Below, piece after piece: positions 27,701-33,510 of a stretch of 64,000 nucleotides of DNA. The position numbers and the translations under genes are program-made. The DNA is from Alligator mississippiensis (taxonomy: Eukaryota > Chordata > Crocodylia > Alligatoridae): contig NC_081824.1 of assembly GCF_030867095.1 (NCBI RefSeq), positions 137,979,433-138,043,432 on the forward strand, read 5' to 3'. Each line of letters opens with the position of its first letter. Position 1 is the stretch's first letter. The notes under the pieces are model-generated. The model was given only the letters and a program-made list of their open reading frames with translations, was not told the origin of the DNA and did no database searches.

Positions 27701-30700
27701 GTTTGGACTATGCAGCTAGATCTTTTGGCACTAAGTTCAGCTTCTTTTCTGGAATACATAAATGTGACTTGTCTTAGTAATGCAACTATTTAAACATGTA
27801 ATGTTACCTTACAGGATGTCATGGTGTTGACGTGTACATCTTGGAACTCTTTCCAATGGGCAGCAGCTGGTACACTCTCTGATTTTTGTATGAAAAAAAA
27901 AACTGAGAACAATTCAAATGCAGTAAAACCACTTCAACGCCAACTTTGACACCATTTCAACTTTTAACTGTGGACGAAGCAGTATTAAAGTTGAAGTGGT
28001 TTTGGGTGGGGGTGTTTTTGGGTTTTTTTGTTTGTTTGTTTACAGAACTTGGTAGCTCATTGCCCTTTTTGAAATGTTCCCCTTTTTGGCAGGGTTTCAA
28101 GTGTAATACACATCCACAACCTCAGTTTGACCATTCTGTGCCTGGTTACTCACTTTAAGAACATGAGTGACTTGCAGGATCTTTTCCTTTTTTAGGCTTC
28201 CTTTCTCTAAGGCCCAAATTGCTGGGAAACAGAAATCTACTAAAGCAGAAATTCTCACATTCAAGTGAGACTGTGGGGTGGGGCTATGCGAAGCTTCAGT
28301 CACTGAGTCGATTTCAGCCTGATTCAGTGGCCAAATCTCCAAATCCGCACTGAATCGGAGGACTTCTTAATCTCTCTGAATAGAATCGGAGAGATTTGGA
28401 AAGATTCAGCAATTCAGACATAGACACACCTTTAAATGTTTTTTTCTACATACCTCAAGGTACCAGGCAGCTTGTGAATATTATGATGCTGGGGAGCATG
28501 GAGCATCAAACAGGAGCATGGGGGGGTCCTGGAAGTGGACCAGAAGCACTTCTGGTCCTCTTCTGGGTCTGCCAAGGAGCTCGTTTGACGGGGGGGCATG
28601 CCTCAGCTTGGTGACTGGTGCCTCCTGTGTCTGGGGGGCACCTGGGGTCCCCCCACAGCTGATTGCTGAGCCAGAGGATGCAGGGGGGCCCTCCAGCACA
28701 CTCGGCGGCGGACCCAGAAGTGGACCGGAAGTGCTTCTGGTTCACTTCCAGGTTTGCCATCAAGCACACGGGGGTGCCCACCCCCCTCCCACCCCTGTGA
28801 GACGTTCCATCCTTTGCAGCGTTCATGAGCTGCGCCTGGTACCTTGAGGTATGTAGAAAAAACATTTAAAGCTGTGTCTGTCTGAATCGTCGATTGTCCA
28901 AATCGGCATCAAATCTTCAGATTTGGATTCGGCTGAATCGAATCGGGACAGTCATCTGAATCAACAAATCGAATTGCTGTCCCCGATATTTGGGCCAGTC
29001 TGAATCAAAATACGGCCCATTTCGCACACCCCTACTGTGGGGTACTTGTCACTTTGGGCTGGTGCTTAATGGTGGCTGTCCTGTACAGGACCAGCTGAGT
29101 GCAACTGTAGGTGTTACTACTCTTCAGTAGTAATTAACTGACAAATCTTAGCAGCAGCCCTGTGCCCTTTTGTAATGGGGTTAGTAAGCCATGGAATATG
29201 GCTACAGATAACTGAACATCTCTCAAAGCACTCTGCATAAGTGATCTGGCCTGGTATCTTTTACCCAAGTCAGTTGCATTCATGGCTTGAATTAAGTAAG
29301 TGTTGGATTCTCCTTATTGCAGCCTTGAATATAGGGCCCATTGTGTCTGTTTAAAGCAAAGGCTTTTTTGCAGACGAATTTTATTATGTCGTCCCTACCA
29401 CGGTCATGCCCATTAAATAGTGTTTTGAACAAAGGTTTTGGAACACTTGTATTCCTTGCAACAGTTTTGAGAGCAGATTCTGACTGGAGCTGGCTTTACA
29501 TGGGTCAAAGCCAGTCCTTGAGACAATACTTCTAATTGGTCTTCCCTTACTGTTGCATCCAGTCAGGCAGAGGTGTCTTTTAATCTTAACCCAGTTTCCT
29601 GTGTTGTTACAGAATGTCTGAGGTTCCAGAAAGCAATGAGGGTCAGATTGACCAGGAAGCACAAATTCATAAAGGCCTTTCAGGAAGAAGTCAAGCAGTT
29701 GGCGCTGTGCTTAGTGTCCTCCTGGTGGTTCTCACTGTGTGCCTGCTGATTCTCTTGTTTTACAAAAAAGAAAGGAGGTAAGAGGAGGAAGGGACTTTCT
29801 TTTCCCTTGTATTCATGGTTACTTCAGTAAAGGGGATACCATGAATTTTAAAGACGGTTTTAAAGATAAGAATCGCAGGTGCCACAACTCCTATTCCAGC
29901 TACCATTTTTGTAACTTTGACTGCTGTTTTCTGCTTTAAATGTTTTCTCTTCCTTCTTGCTGTGTAAGACCACAGGGAAGCATGGACTGGCCAGTCTCTT
30001 CCTTTTGGCTTAACAAGACTCCTACAGTTACTAAGAAAAATAACTGAGACAGGATTAAGGGTTAAAAAAAAACAAACAAAACTTTCTCAAGTGACTTGAA
30101 GTTTGTGTGTTCAAATGTGTAAGTTTTCTCATGGTTCAATTTAACTCTTTAGATAAGCAAAAAAATTAAAAATGTAGTGCCATTATGATTTACATGACTA
30201 CAGCAGTGCCAAACAAAAGTAACTTGCTCTCTCATGGCAAATACTATTGCTGATGTAGGAAAGCAGAATAGCACTCAGGTACTCTTGAATTTATGATGGT
30301 ATGATAAGGGGAAGTTTGACAAAACTATCATTTCCAGTTAAAATAGTCTTGAGTCAGAATTTTTTTTATCCCAAAGCACTTGCTTTTTGGCAGGGTAGGG
30401 ACCCACAATGGCAAAAAAACAGTGAAAGTCAAGGTTTCAGGCTGGGGATCAGCAGTATCTGGTCCAGAAGAGTAAATAAAGGTATTATCATTTCCTGCTA
30501 ACTTTCCGTTCTGTTTTAGAGAAACTGTGATGCACAAGATAACCAACTGCTGCAGAAGAACGTCAAGTGTTTCCTATAAATATACAAAGGTAATCATACT
30601 AACTATAGTGCCAGCTAAGGTTCTGTTCTGTTAAATGTCTCTGTAAACTAGGAACACCTATGTAAGATTCCTGCCACATTTTCTGAAGTCAGTGTAAACT

Positions 30701-31500
30701 AAAAGTTGGCATGGCAGGAGAGCTTCCTGGCTTCCACAGACTGAGTATGAGAGGAAACAGGGCAAGTGGCTGATCCCAGCAAGCAAGGGAAGAGAGCAGA
30801 TGAAGGACTAAGGGAGATGCTGAACAGCACTCAATAGGGGGCAAACTGAGAAGCACAGAGCTAGCAAAGGAAGAATGTTACAGGTCAGAAGTAGTGCAGA
30901 AGGTGATTCCTGATGTAATGGAGGAATGTGGAGTTTTTTGCTGTGTCAGTCTTTCTTGCAGTGAATAGCTTTGATGTGCAGGATAGGGTGAATGATATGC
31001 CAAGCGATGGACTTGGGTGGTCCCAAGGGTGGCTGAGAATCTGAACTAGGCTACTCACTGCCTTTTTGCCATCTTCTTTACCATAGGTAAACAGTGAAGA
31101 AGAAGCTAATGAGAATGAAACAGAGTGGCTTATGGAGGAAATTGCTGCGCCAAATCAGAAACCAGGAAAAGGAGGACAAGAGAATGGGCACATCACCAAA
31201 TCTGTTACATCGGATGCCTTCACCTCTCTTCATGTGGATGACATGGACAGTGAGGATGAAGTTCTAACCATTCCAGATGTAAAGGTTCACTCGGCGAGAG
31301 GGCCACAGTCCAGAGGCTCGGACAAGAACAGGCACCAGCAGAAGAAGCCACCTAGCCATGGAAGGGATGACAAGGCCAGCTTGCTGAATGGAGGGAAGGA
31401 AAGCAAAACAGCAGCCAAGTTGCCAAGTCATCAGACACAGGACTCTCTGAATTCAGTATCATTCCATGATGATAGTGATGAGGACTTGTTGAATGTTTAA
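493..31500 (+). CDS. IGF2R: IGF2R, 3' portion (19 coding exons): cation-independent mannose-6-phosphate / IGF-II receptor
   Basis: Type I membrane receptor that carries mannose-6-phosphate-tagged lysosomal enzymes from the trans-Golgi and cell surface to endosomes; in therian mammals it also clears IGF-II. Nineteen exons with canonical GT-AG borders join in one frame: 3375 bases after one phase base, or 1124 residues plus a stop. Visible parts are repeats 10-15 (each about 145 residues, with paired cysteines and closing motifs such as [10 protein letters not shown] and [12 protein letters not shown]), a fibronectin type II insert, one membrane segment and a tail ending in [10 protein letters not shown]. 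The close resemblance to the human protein in order, spacing and motifs is from memory of the family. Exon numbers 30-48 are inferred by counting back from the last of 48 human exons. The upstream 29 exons lie outside the window. Confidence 0.97.
630..2141. other. IGF2R intron with A/T runs and a hairpin cluster
   Basis: Has long A and T runs (about 729-751 and 1341-1355) and a GC-rich block at 937-1170 rich in inverted repeats, described separately. Short open frames over the homopolymers are not credible genes. The frame open from 1660 to 2004 has no recognisable domain. Confidence 0.6.
937..1167. repeat. Cluster of nested inverted repeats, probable MITE remnant
   Basis: Two perfect 11-base arm pairs are nested: 1087-1097 with 1157-1167 (AAGCCTCTGCC) and 1108-1118 with 1137-1147 (GGGCTCAGCTC). 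A less perfect pair lies at 937-949 and 994-1006 (CTGCTGGCTG core). Such foldback structure suggests a small non-autonomous DNA transposon, but I found no clear terminal duplication. Confidence 0.5.
2142..2332 (+). CDS. IGF2R: IGF2R exon (human exon 31 equivalent), repeat 10
   Basis: Acceptor ATTTAG, donor GTAAGT. Starts by completing a glycine codon and ends in phase 0. Encodes the middle of repeat 10, with the CPLNAAAC cysteine pair, the GDKCP turn and the LRLKC strand that repeat in each domain. The open frame runs past the donor into the intron, so the splice site and not a stop marks the end. Confidence 0.93.
3030..3156 (+). CDS. IGF2R: IGF2R exon (human exon 32 equivalent), end of repeat 10 and start of repeat 11
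   Basis: Acceptor TTTCAG, donor GTAGGA. Encodes the closing strand of repeat 10 ([15 protein letters not shown]), then the linker and first strand of repeat 11 ([12 protein letters not shown]). Repeat 11 is the IGF-II-binding domain of therian IGF2R. Leaves one base of a glycine codon. Confidence 0.93.
3157..4414. other. IGF2R intron containing one MITE
   Basis: Apart from the MITE at 3659-3783, unique-looking intron sequence without recognisable genes. Confidence 0.6.
3659..3783. mobile_element. hAT-type MITE with perfect 8-bp target duplication
   Basis: A 125-base element with related ends: left CAGTACTTCCCATACT, right (reverse complement) CAGCAATTCCCTAACT. It is flanked on both sides by CCCTAGTT (3651-3658 and 3784-3791), the 8-bp duplication typical of hAT transposition. 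No coding capacity, so it was moved by an autonomous relative. Interior has a TTGGGGTCACGACCC-type palindrome. Confidence 0.8.
4415..4540 (+). CDS. IGF2R: IGF2R exon (human exon 33 equivalent), repeat 11 N-terminal half
   Basis: Acceptor TCTGCAG, donor GTAAGT; 126 bases, phase 1 at both ends. Encodes HLFDLNSL, the AB-loop region ([10 protein letters not shown]) and [12 protein letters not shown]. It ends exactly at the CD loop, whose remainder is in the next exon; that loop holds the IGF-II contact residues in mammals. Confidence 0.94.
5166..5640. repeat. G-rich minisatellite-like tract in an IGF2R intron
   Basis: About 475 bases very rich in G on the sense strand, built from degenerate units such as GGGGCACTGGGGGGCTGTGG. 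Several runs of four to six G within short spacing fit G-quadruplex rules on the coding strand and so in the pre-mRNA. Long open frames on both strands (for example 5059-5634, minus) are compositional artefacts with proline- or glycine-rich translation. Confidence 0.65.
5755..5885 (+). repeat. Old interspersed repeat tail
   Basis: The stretch ATGGACCTATGGTCTGACCC followed by CAGTACATGGCAGTTCTTATG is a common sauropsid interspersed-repeat 3' end, known to me from CR1-like elements. Too degraded to name the family. Confidence 0.4.
6364..6425. repeat. Two competing hairpins in an IGF2R intron
   Basis: GATAAGTCTC (6364-6373) is the exact reverse complement of 6395-6404, while 6369-6386 pairs with 6408-6425 over 18 bases with one mismatch. 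The left arms overlap, so only one fold can form at a time. Function unknown. Confidence 0.6.
8252..8511 (+). CDS. IGF2R: IGF2R exon (human exon 34 equivalent), repeat 11 C-terminal half
   Basis: Acceptor ATTTAG, donor GTAAGG; 260 bases, ends in phase 0. Starts in the CD loop ([15 protein letters not shown]) and continues through [21 protein letters not shown] and the closing strand [15 protein letters not shown]. The CD loop differs from the therian IGF-II site: a residue other than Phe follows the conserved Cys, and the Cys-to-Tyr interval is about two residues longer than in human by my recollection. See the finding on this loop. Confidence 0.95.
8512..9606. other. IGF2R intron
   Basis: Holds the small inverted repeats at 9082-9121. 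The 100-codon open frame 8578-8880 has no recognisable domain and no splice support. Confidence 0.55.
9082..9121. repeat. Overlapping perfect inverted repeats
   Basis: TTATACAGGGC (9082-9092) pairs perfectly with 9100-9110, and ATCAGTGGCC (9093-9102) pairs perfectly with 9112-9121. They share bases, so the two hairpins exclude each other. Likely a remnant of a small transposon; no flanking duplication found. Confidence 0.6.
9607..9819 (+). CDS. IGF2R: IGF2R exon (human exon 35 equivalent), repeat 12 start
   Basis: Acceptor TTAACAG, donor GTAAGT; 71 codons, phase 0 at both ends. Encodes [16 protein letters not shown], an acidic DDDD stretch and [11 protein letters not shown], then CPPGAAVC. 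The first codon is GTG (Val) continuing the previous exon, not a start codon. NGS is a possible N-glycosylation site. Confidence 0.95.
9820..10626. other. IGF2R intron, nothing recognised
   Basis: Unique-looking intron sequence with no repeat or gene that I can support. Confidence 0.55.
10627..10776 (+). CDS. IGF2R: IGF2R exon (human exon 36 equivalent), repeat 12
   Basis: Acceptor ATTTAG, donor GTAAGA; 50 codons, phase 0 at both ends. Encodes [17 protein letters not shown], the TPCPADRK turn, a possible N-glycosylation site NYTS and the LIVFQC strand of repeat 12. No longer open frame surrounds it, so it is called from splice sites and family resemblance. Confidence 0.93.
10777..12753. other. 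IGF2R intron with a MITE and a second repeat-like block
   Basis: Contains the element at 10887-11119. A block at about 11500-11950 has the look of another degraded DNA transposon (AAACTGGTTCAAATC near its left, CTGTTCACTT near its right, resembling motifs at 50.4 and 51.4 kb) but its ends are uncertain. The minus-strand frame 12172-12573 is not a recognisable protein. Confidence 0.45.
10887..11119. mobile_element. hAT-type MITE with 7/8 target duplication
   Basis: Ends TGGTGATTTTGAAACT and (reverse complement) CAGTGGCTTTCAAACT are inverted relatives. Flanks TCTTAGTG (10879-10886) and GCTTAGTG (11120-11127) match at seven of eight bases. The 233-base interior is non-coding. Confidence 0.65.
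12754..12915 (+). CDS. IGF2R: IGF2R exon (human exon 37 equivalent), end of repeat 12 and start of repeat 13
   Basis: Acceptor GTAACAG, donor GTAACC; 54 codons, phase 0. Encodes the closing strand of repeat 12 ([16 protein letters not shown]) and the first strands of repeat 13 ([18 protein letters not shown]). The donor has C at +6 but otherwise fits. Confidence 0.93.
12916..14266. other. Two IGF2R introns around the exon at 13638
   Basis: The intervals 12916-13637 and 13846-14266 show no genes or clear repeats. Confidence 0.55.
13638..13845 (+). CDS. IGF2R: IGF2R exon (human exon 38 equivalent), repeat 13
   Basis: Acceptor CCATGCAG, donor GTAAGA; 208 bases, enters phase 0 and leaves one base of a codon. 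Encodes [31 protein letters not shown] and GDQCPP of repeat 13. The frame is open for about 22 codons upstream of the acceptor, but that part does not resemble the family. Confidence 0.94.
14267..14413 (+). CDS. IGF2R: IGF2R exon (human exon 39 equivalent), fibronectin type II insert in repeat 13
   Basis: Acceptor TTTCAG, donor GTTAGT (T at +3, slightly weak). Encodes a fibronectin type II module with its four cysteines: ELCVFPF, YEEC, KPWCSTT and KWGFC, plus the usual aromatic residues and the [11 protein letters not shown] end. This module sits inside repeat 13 in all vertebrate IGF2R proteins and in mammals enhances IGF-II affinity. Phase 1 at both ends, so the module is a symmetric exon. 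Confidence 0.96.
14812..15300 (-). mobile_element. Degraded old CR1 fragment, antisense, in an IGF2R intron
   Basis: AAGGTCATCTACTTCAACCT and CTTGCTCAAAGCAGAAC are mutated forms of the CR1 3' untranslated sequence seen at 22.2 and 45.4 kb, in the same antisense orientation. The stretch TTTATCAAGATCGTTCTGAA near 15230 matches the reverse-transcriptase-distal part of the same elements. Much older than the other CR1 copies here. Confidence 0.6.
15401..15635 (+). CDS. IGF2R: IGF2R exon (human exon 40 equivalent), end of repeat 13 and start of repeat 14
   Basis: Acceptor CTCATAG, donor GTGAGT; 235 bases, ends in phase 2. Encodes TIIFKCDEN, the closing strand [16 protein letters not shown] and the repeat 14 start [14 protein letters not shown] followed by LSSLTGSW, nearly the same as the human segment as I recall it. 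Confidence 0.95.
15636..17425. other. Two IGF2R introns around the exon at 16672
   Basis: 15636-16671 and 16809-17425 are AT-rich unique-looking sequence; nothing else supported. Confidence 0.55.
16672..16808 (+). CDS. IGF2R: IGF2R exon (human exon 41 equivalent), repeat 14
   Basis: Acceptor GCTGTAG, donor GTACAA. Completes a Ser codon, then encodes [23 protein letters not shown] and [15 protein letters not shown] of repeat 14, with a possible N-glycosylation site at NVT. Ends in phase 1. Confidence 0.93.
17426..17540 (+). CDS. IGF2R: IGF2R exon (human exon 42 equivalent), repeat 14
   Basis: Acceptor TTTTCAG, donor GTGAGT; 115 bases, enters phase 1 and leaves phase 2. Encodes [13 protein letters not shown], the TTTVIELKC strand and [10 protein letters not shown] of repeat 14. 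It is short and has no ATG-initiated frame of its own; identified by splice sites and family resemblance. Confidence 0.92.
18167..18211 (+). repeat. Copy 1 of the TTGGTCTAATAAAAG repeat family
   Basis: TTGGTCTAATAAAAGATATC followed by a CACCCAAGGAACCTTGTCT tail. The same tail occurs at 36585 and, shorter and diverged, at 42869. It is a 3' end of an interspersed repeat common in turtles and crocodilians; I cannot name its class. Confidence 0.6.
19409..19730. mobile_element. hAT-type MITE
   Basis: Left end CAGGAGTTGGCAACCTGCA, right end (reverse complement) CAGTGACTGGTAATCTTCA. Flanks ATGTAGAA and AATTAGAA agree at six of eight bases. The 322-base interior is GC-rich and non-coding. Confidence 0.6.
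19891..20995. mobile_element. Foldback hAT element, copy 1 (1.1 kb)
   Basis: Ends resemble each other inverted (left TACACCTGCATGAAGC, right reverse complement TAAGGCTGTGCAAAGC) and flanks ATGCTTAG (19883-19890) and GTGCTTAG (20996-21003) agree at seven of eight bases. Subterminal ATTCGG-type motifs are numerous on both sides. A near-perfect 28-base arm pair lies at 20019-20046 and 20812-20839, and the GC-rich interior between them is itself an imperfect palindrome with repeated CTTGCCCAGC blocks. No transposase; the long frames on both strands mirror each other because of the palindrome. Confidence 0.7.
21697..21843 (+). CDS. IGF2R: IGF2R exon (human exon 43 equivalent), end of repeat 14 and start of repeat 15
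   Basis: Acceptor TTGACAG, donor GTAAGT; 147 bases, phase 2 at both ends. Encodes the closing strand [18 protein letters not shown] and the repeat 15 start [18 protein letters not shown], with an NGT glycosylation site also present in the human protein. A 4.2-kb intron with three hAT elements precedes it and a CR1-bearing intron follows it. Confidence 0.94.
21844..26016. other. IGF2R 4.2-kb intron
   Basis: Dominated by the antisense CR1 copy at 22218-25297; the flanks are unique-looking. Confidence 0.6.
22218..25297 (-). mobile_element. CR1 LINE, antisense to IGF2R, 5'-truncated
   Basis: About 3.1 kb. The CR1 3' end (plus-strand view ATTCATAGAGTTGGAAGGGA) is at the left; reading the minus strand gives fragments of endonuclease (GNLGYSDHQ), linker, and reverse transcriptase ([43 protein letters not shown]). 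The coding frame switches many times, so it is dead. It reaches back to the end of ORF1 (near 25250). A 17-base C run (24779-24795) interrupts the endonuclease part. Confidence 0.9.
26017..26201 (+). CDS. IGF2R: IGF2R exon (human exon 44 equivalent), repeat 15
   Basis: Acceptor CTTTCAG, donor GTAAGC. Encodes [19 protein letters not shown], the QLSSIT strand and [10 protein letters not shown] of repeat 15, the domain nearest the membrane. Domain 15 has been reported as an additional mannose-6-phosphate site in mammals; I did not assign its binding residues here. Ends in phase 1. Confidence 0.94.
26498..26684 (+). CDS. IGF2R: IGF2R exon (human exon 45 equivalent), end of repeat 15
   Basis: Acceptor TCTGCAG, donor GTGAGT. 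Encodes [17 protein letters not shown], the VSSTIFFHC strand, [13 protein letters not shown] and the last ectodomain closing strand [14 protein letters not shown]. Ends in phase 2. Confidence 0.94.
26685..29612. other. IGF2R 2.9-kb intron
   Basis: Contains the foldback hAT at 28279. Around 27150-27310 a stretch with CAAAGAGCTTGTAACCTAAG resembles a widespread old vertebrate interspersed repeat, too worn to classify. No genes. Confidence 0.5.
28279..29034. mobile_element. Foldback hAT element, copy 2 (756 bp) with perfect 8-bp duplication
   Basis: Flanked by CTGTGGGG at 28271-28278 and 29035-29042. Ends: left TGGGGCTATGCGAAG, right reverse complement TAGGGGTGTGCGAAA. As in the copy at 19891, ATTCGG/GAATCGG subterminal motifs surround a pair of long arms (28431-28468 with 28834-28870, sharing the CTACATACCTCAAGGTACC core), which enclose a GC-rich palindromic interior. 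The outer part is shared with copy 1 but the arms and interior are different sequence. Non-coding. Confidence 0.8.
29613..29777 (+). CDS. IGF2R: IGF2R exon (human exon 46 equivalent), stalk and transmembrane segment
   Basis: Acceptor TGTTACAG, donor GTAAGA. Encodes a hydrophilic stalk ([17 protein letters not shown]), then [12 protein letters not shown] leading into one hydrophobic helix of about 23 residues with [15 protein letters not shown], stopped by YKKERR. The stalk is the least conserved part; the AVGAVLS entry and KKERR exit match the human protein. Confidence 0.94.
29778..31086. other. Last two IGF2R introns
   Basis: 29778-30519 and 30590-31086 hold no gene or repeat that I can support. 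Confidence 0.55.
30520..30589 (+). CDS. IGF2R: IGF2R exon (human exon 47 equivalent), juxtamembrane sorting motif
   Basis: Acceptor GTTTTAG, donor GTAATC; 70 bases ending in phase 0. Encodes [13 protein letters not shown] and [10 protein letters not shown]. With the Val that starts the next exon this gives YKYTKV, equivalent to the human YKYSKV signal that binds AP-2 mu2 for clathrin endocytosis (Y-x-x-hydrophobic is kept). The CC pair is at the place of the palmitoylated cysteines of the mammalian receptor. Confidence 0.93.
31087..31500 (+). CDS. IGF2R: IGF2R last coding exon (human exon 48 equivalent), cytoplasmic tail
   Basis: Acceptor ACCATAG. Encodes 137 residues then TAA. Trafficking motifs known from the mammalian tail are visible: [10 protein letters not shown] (acidic cluster), [24 protein letters not shown] (casein kinase 2 site) and the terminal [10 protein letters not shown], an acidic-cluster dileucine that recruits GGA adaptors (human ends DEDLLHI). 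The basic, glutamine-rich middle is poorly conserved, as expected for this tail. Confidence 0.96.
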   Translation, partial: VNSEEEANENETEWLMEEIAAPNQKPGKGGQENGHITKSVTSDAFTSLHVDDMDSEDEVLTIPDVKVHSARGPQSRGSDKNRHQQKKPPSHGRDDKASLLNGGKESKTAAKLPSHQTQDSLNSVSFHDDSDEDLLNV

Positions 31501-33510
31501 AATAACCCCTCTTGTGCCTAATTAAATATATAGAGAGATTATATATAGCGGGACAATAAAACACTTCCAACCAAATATGAAGACTTCAGCTTGAGAGAGA
31601 GAGCGACTACTCTGACTTTTGCCTTTAACAAGAAAATATTTAAAAGGGAAGGACAAAAAGACTAGTCCTGGTTGTTTACAATGGTCTGTTCAGTAATGAC
31701 TGGATATCCAGCATCCAGTTGACTGAGTTATATTGATTCTCCTTTTCTTCTCTAGCCAGGATTTTCTCTTTTAAAATCCTCACCATAGGCAGTAGATGCT
31801 TGTTTAAAAAAATCCTTTCAAAGGATGGGATTAAATCTGAATGAAGCCCCTGACTCTTGAGATTCAAGTTATTTGACTAGTATTTTAACTCTCTCCTTGT
31901 ATTTATTGACCCTCACTACTCAGGTTTGCTGAATCATAGCAACATGTTCTTCCTGCCGGCAGGGTATTAATCTTACAGATTCACCCATCATGAAAAAAGT
32001 GTAATTTTTGTGTCTATTAGGGATGGTTTGTAAATTTTGGAACTGATCTAATTTATCCTGTAAATTTGAATACTCCATTCTAACTTTAAACAGATTATTG
32101 ACTTTAAAGGTGTTTTACTTGAAAGGTACAACTCTGTACAGAGGTCGCCTGAAATGGTAGCTGTGCTTTGCATGATATTTTGGTATTGGTTACATGACTT
32201 ATTTTATCAGTATTTGCTGACAAACACCCAAAGATGTCCCTTGACAGTGTTTGAGCAGGGTTGTGCCTGTTCAGATGTAACCTGATCATTCAAGGTAGTG
32301 AATTCAGGATTCCTGGAAGACCATCTTTGCCACCCTGTAATTTCTTTTGTCTTAAGCAAAATGCCCAAGAAATAGAGAAGCCTTAATTTGCACAATATGC
32401 ATCTCTTTGGTACTAATTGCATGAAGAACGGCCATTTCTGTAGCATTAGATCCAACTTTAGAGCATAGACTAAGGCCCTACTCATTGAATTTAAAATGTT
32501 GCTGGTACTGAACAGAGGAAAAAATCCATCTCCCTACATGAGTCTGCTCCTCAAGTGTGTTGGATTACTTTTTTTGGGCAGTGAGATGGTTTCATTTGCA
32601 TAAGGTACATGTTGGTCAATATCTGAAAATATTTGTTCCTCTTTTTGGTTGGTCTGTTTGGTTACCACATTGATTGGTTCTTTTCTAAGGTTATCCATTT
32701 TGAATCAAATTTAGTGTAATAGAAGAACACTCAGCAATTTCAATAAAAGATAAATTATTAAATGTCCATTCCAAACTTATTCCTATAGGCATTAAAATAG
32801 GTGCTAAAACATTCTTTTTTTTATACTAGGCATCAAAACTTGCACAAAGTTCCAAACTTTCTTGGAAATGGTTACTGTTTCTGGCTGCAGTAACAAATGG
32901 AAGACTTAAGTGAGCCCCTAATTAAATCTTTTTTCCAGATTCAGAACTTTTTTCTCTACAGTTTGCATAACCAATAAAGCCACAAAACATTGGCCTTTTT
33001 TTATAGTCCAGCTGTAAGTGTTAGTAAATTGGCACTTAGAACTTGAGCAATGCTTCCCCCTGTTTCTGTCCTCACCACTTCTGGATGGTTAAAGTTGTTA
33101 CAGAGTTAATTCTTAGGAGGAAAAATCGGGAAACAAGGGGTGCCATTGGTTAGTTATCCCTGGTGTTTTAAAAATATGTACATATCTTCAAAGTTAGGAT
33201 GAGGTCCTCAAGACTGGATGCCTGTTTAATTTGGGTGCCAAGCCACCTGTCCCCTCTGCAGCACCATTCTCCACAGTCTTCCCTGCTGCTGTCGCATGCT
33301 TGAACTTACACCTGCTGCAGAGGGGCTGCATATCTGCAGAGAGAGTAAGTGCAAAGCTGCTTGACTTCTTTGAGGATGGATTTTTTTTCCGTAGCACACA
33401 GCTGGGAGCAAATTCTGGCCAGCAACAAAAGGTTGTTTAAAAAGTAGAAATGGGAAAGTGATAATTATTTATAAATGGAGAAATAAAGAGAAGGAAACTA
33501 ACTGTACAAC
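31501..33510 (+). other. IGF2R: IGF2R 3' untranslated region (probable extent)
   Basis: AT-rich sequence after the stop with no coding resemblance. Four AATAAA hexamers occur at 31556, 32742, 32973 and 33482. The last is favoured because a GT-rich stretch follows within 30 bases and because mammalian IGF2R has a UTR of about this length. The end is an estimate; several sites may be used. Confidence 0.6.
33482..33487 (+). promoter_or_regulatory. Candidate IGF2R polyadenylation signal (AATAAA)
   Basis: Canonical hexamer followed at 33511-33535 by a GT-rich stretch (TTCGTGGTGG) that could be the downstream element. The hexamer only 55 bases past the stop (31556) would give an unusually short UTR and is less likely to be the main site. 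Confidence 0.45.

Noticed and set aside
28506-28865. Overlapping frames of 109-119 codons on both strands
   Set aside because: Inside the palindromic core of the foldback hAT copy 2.
31556-31561. AATAAA 55 bases after the IGF2R stop
   Set aside because: Possible but would give a very short UTR; no clear GT-rich element follows.
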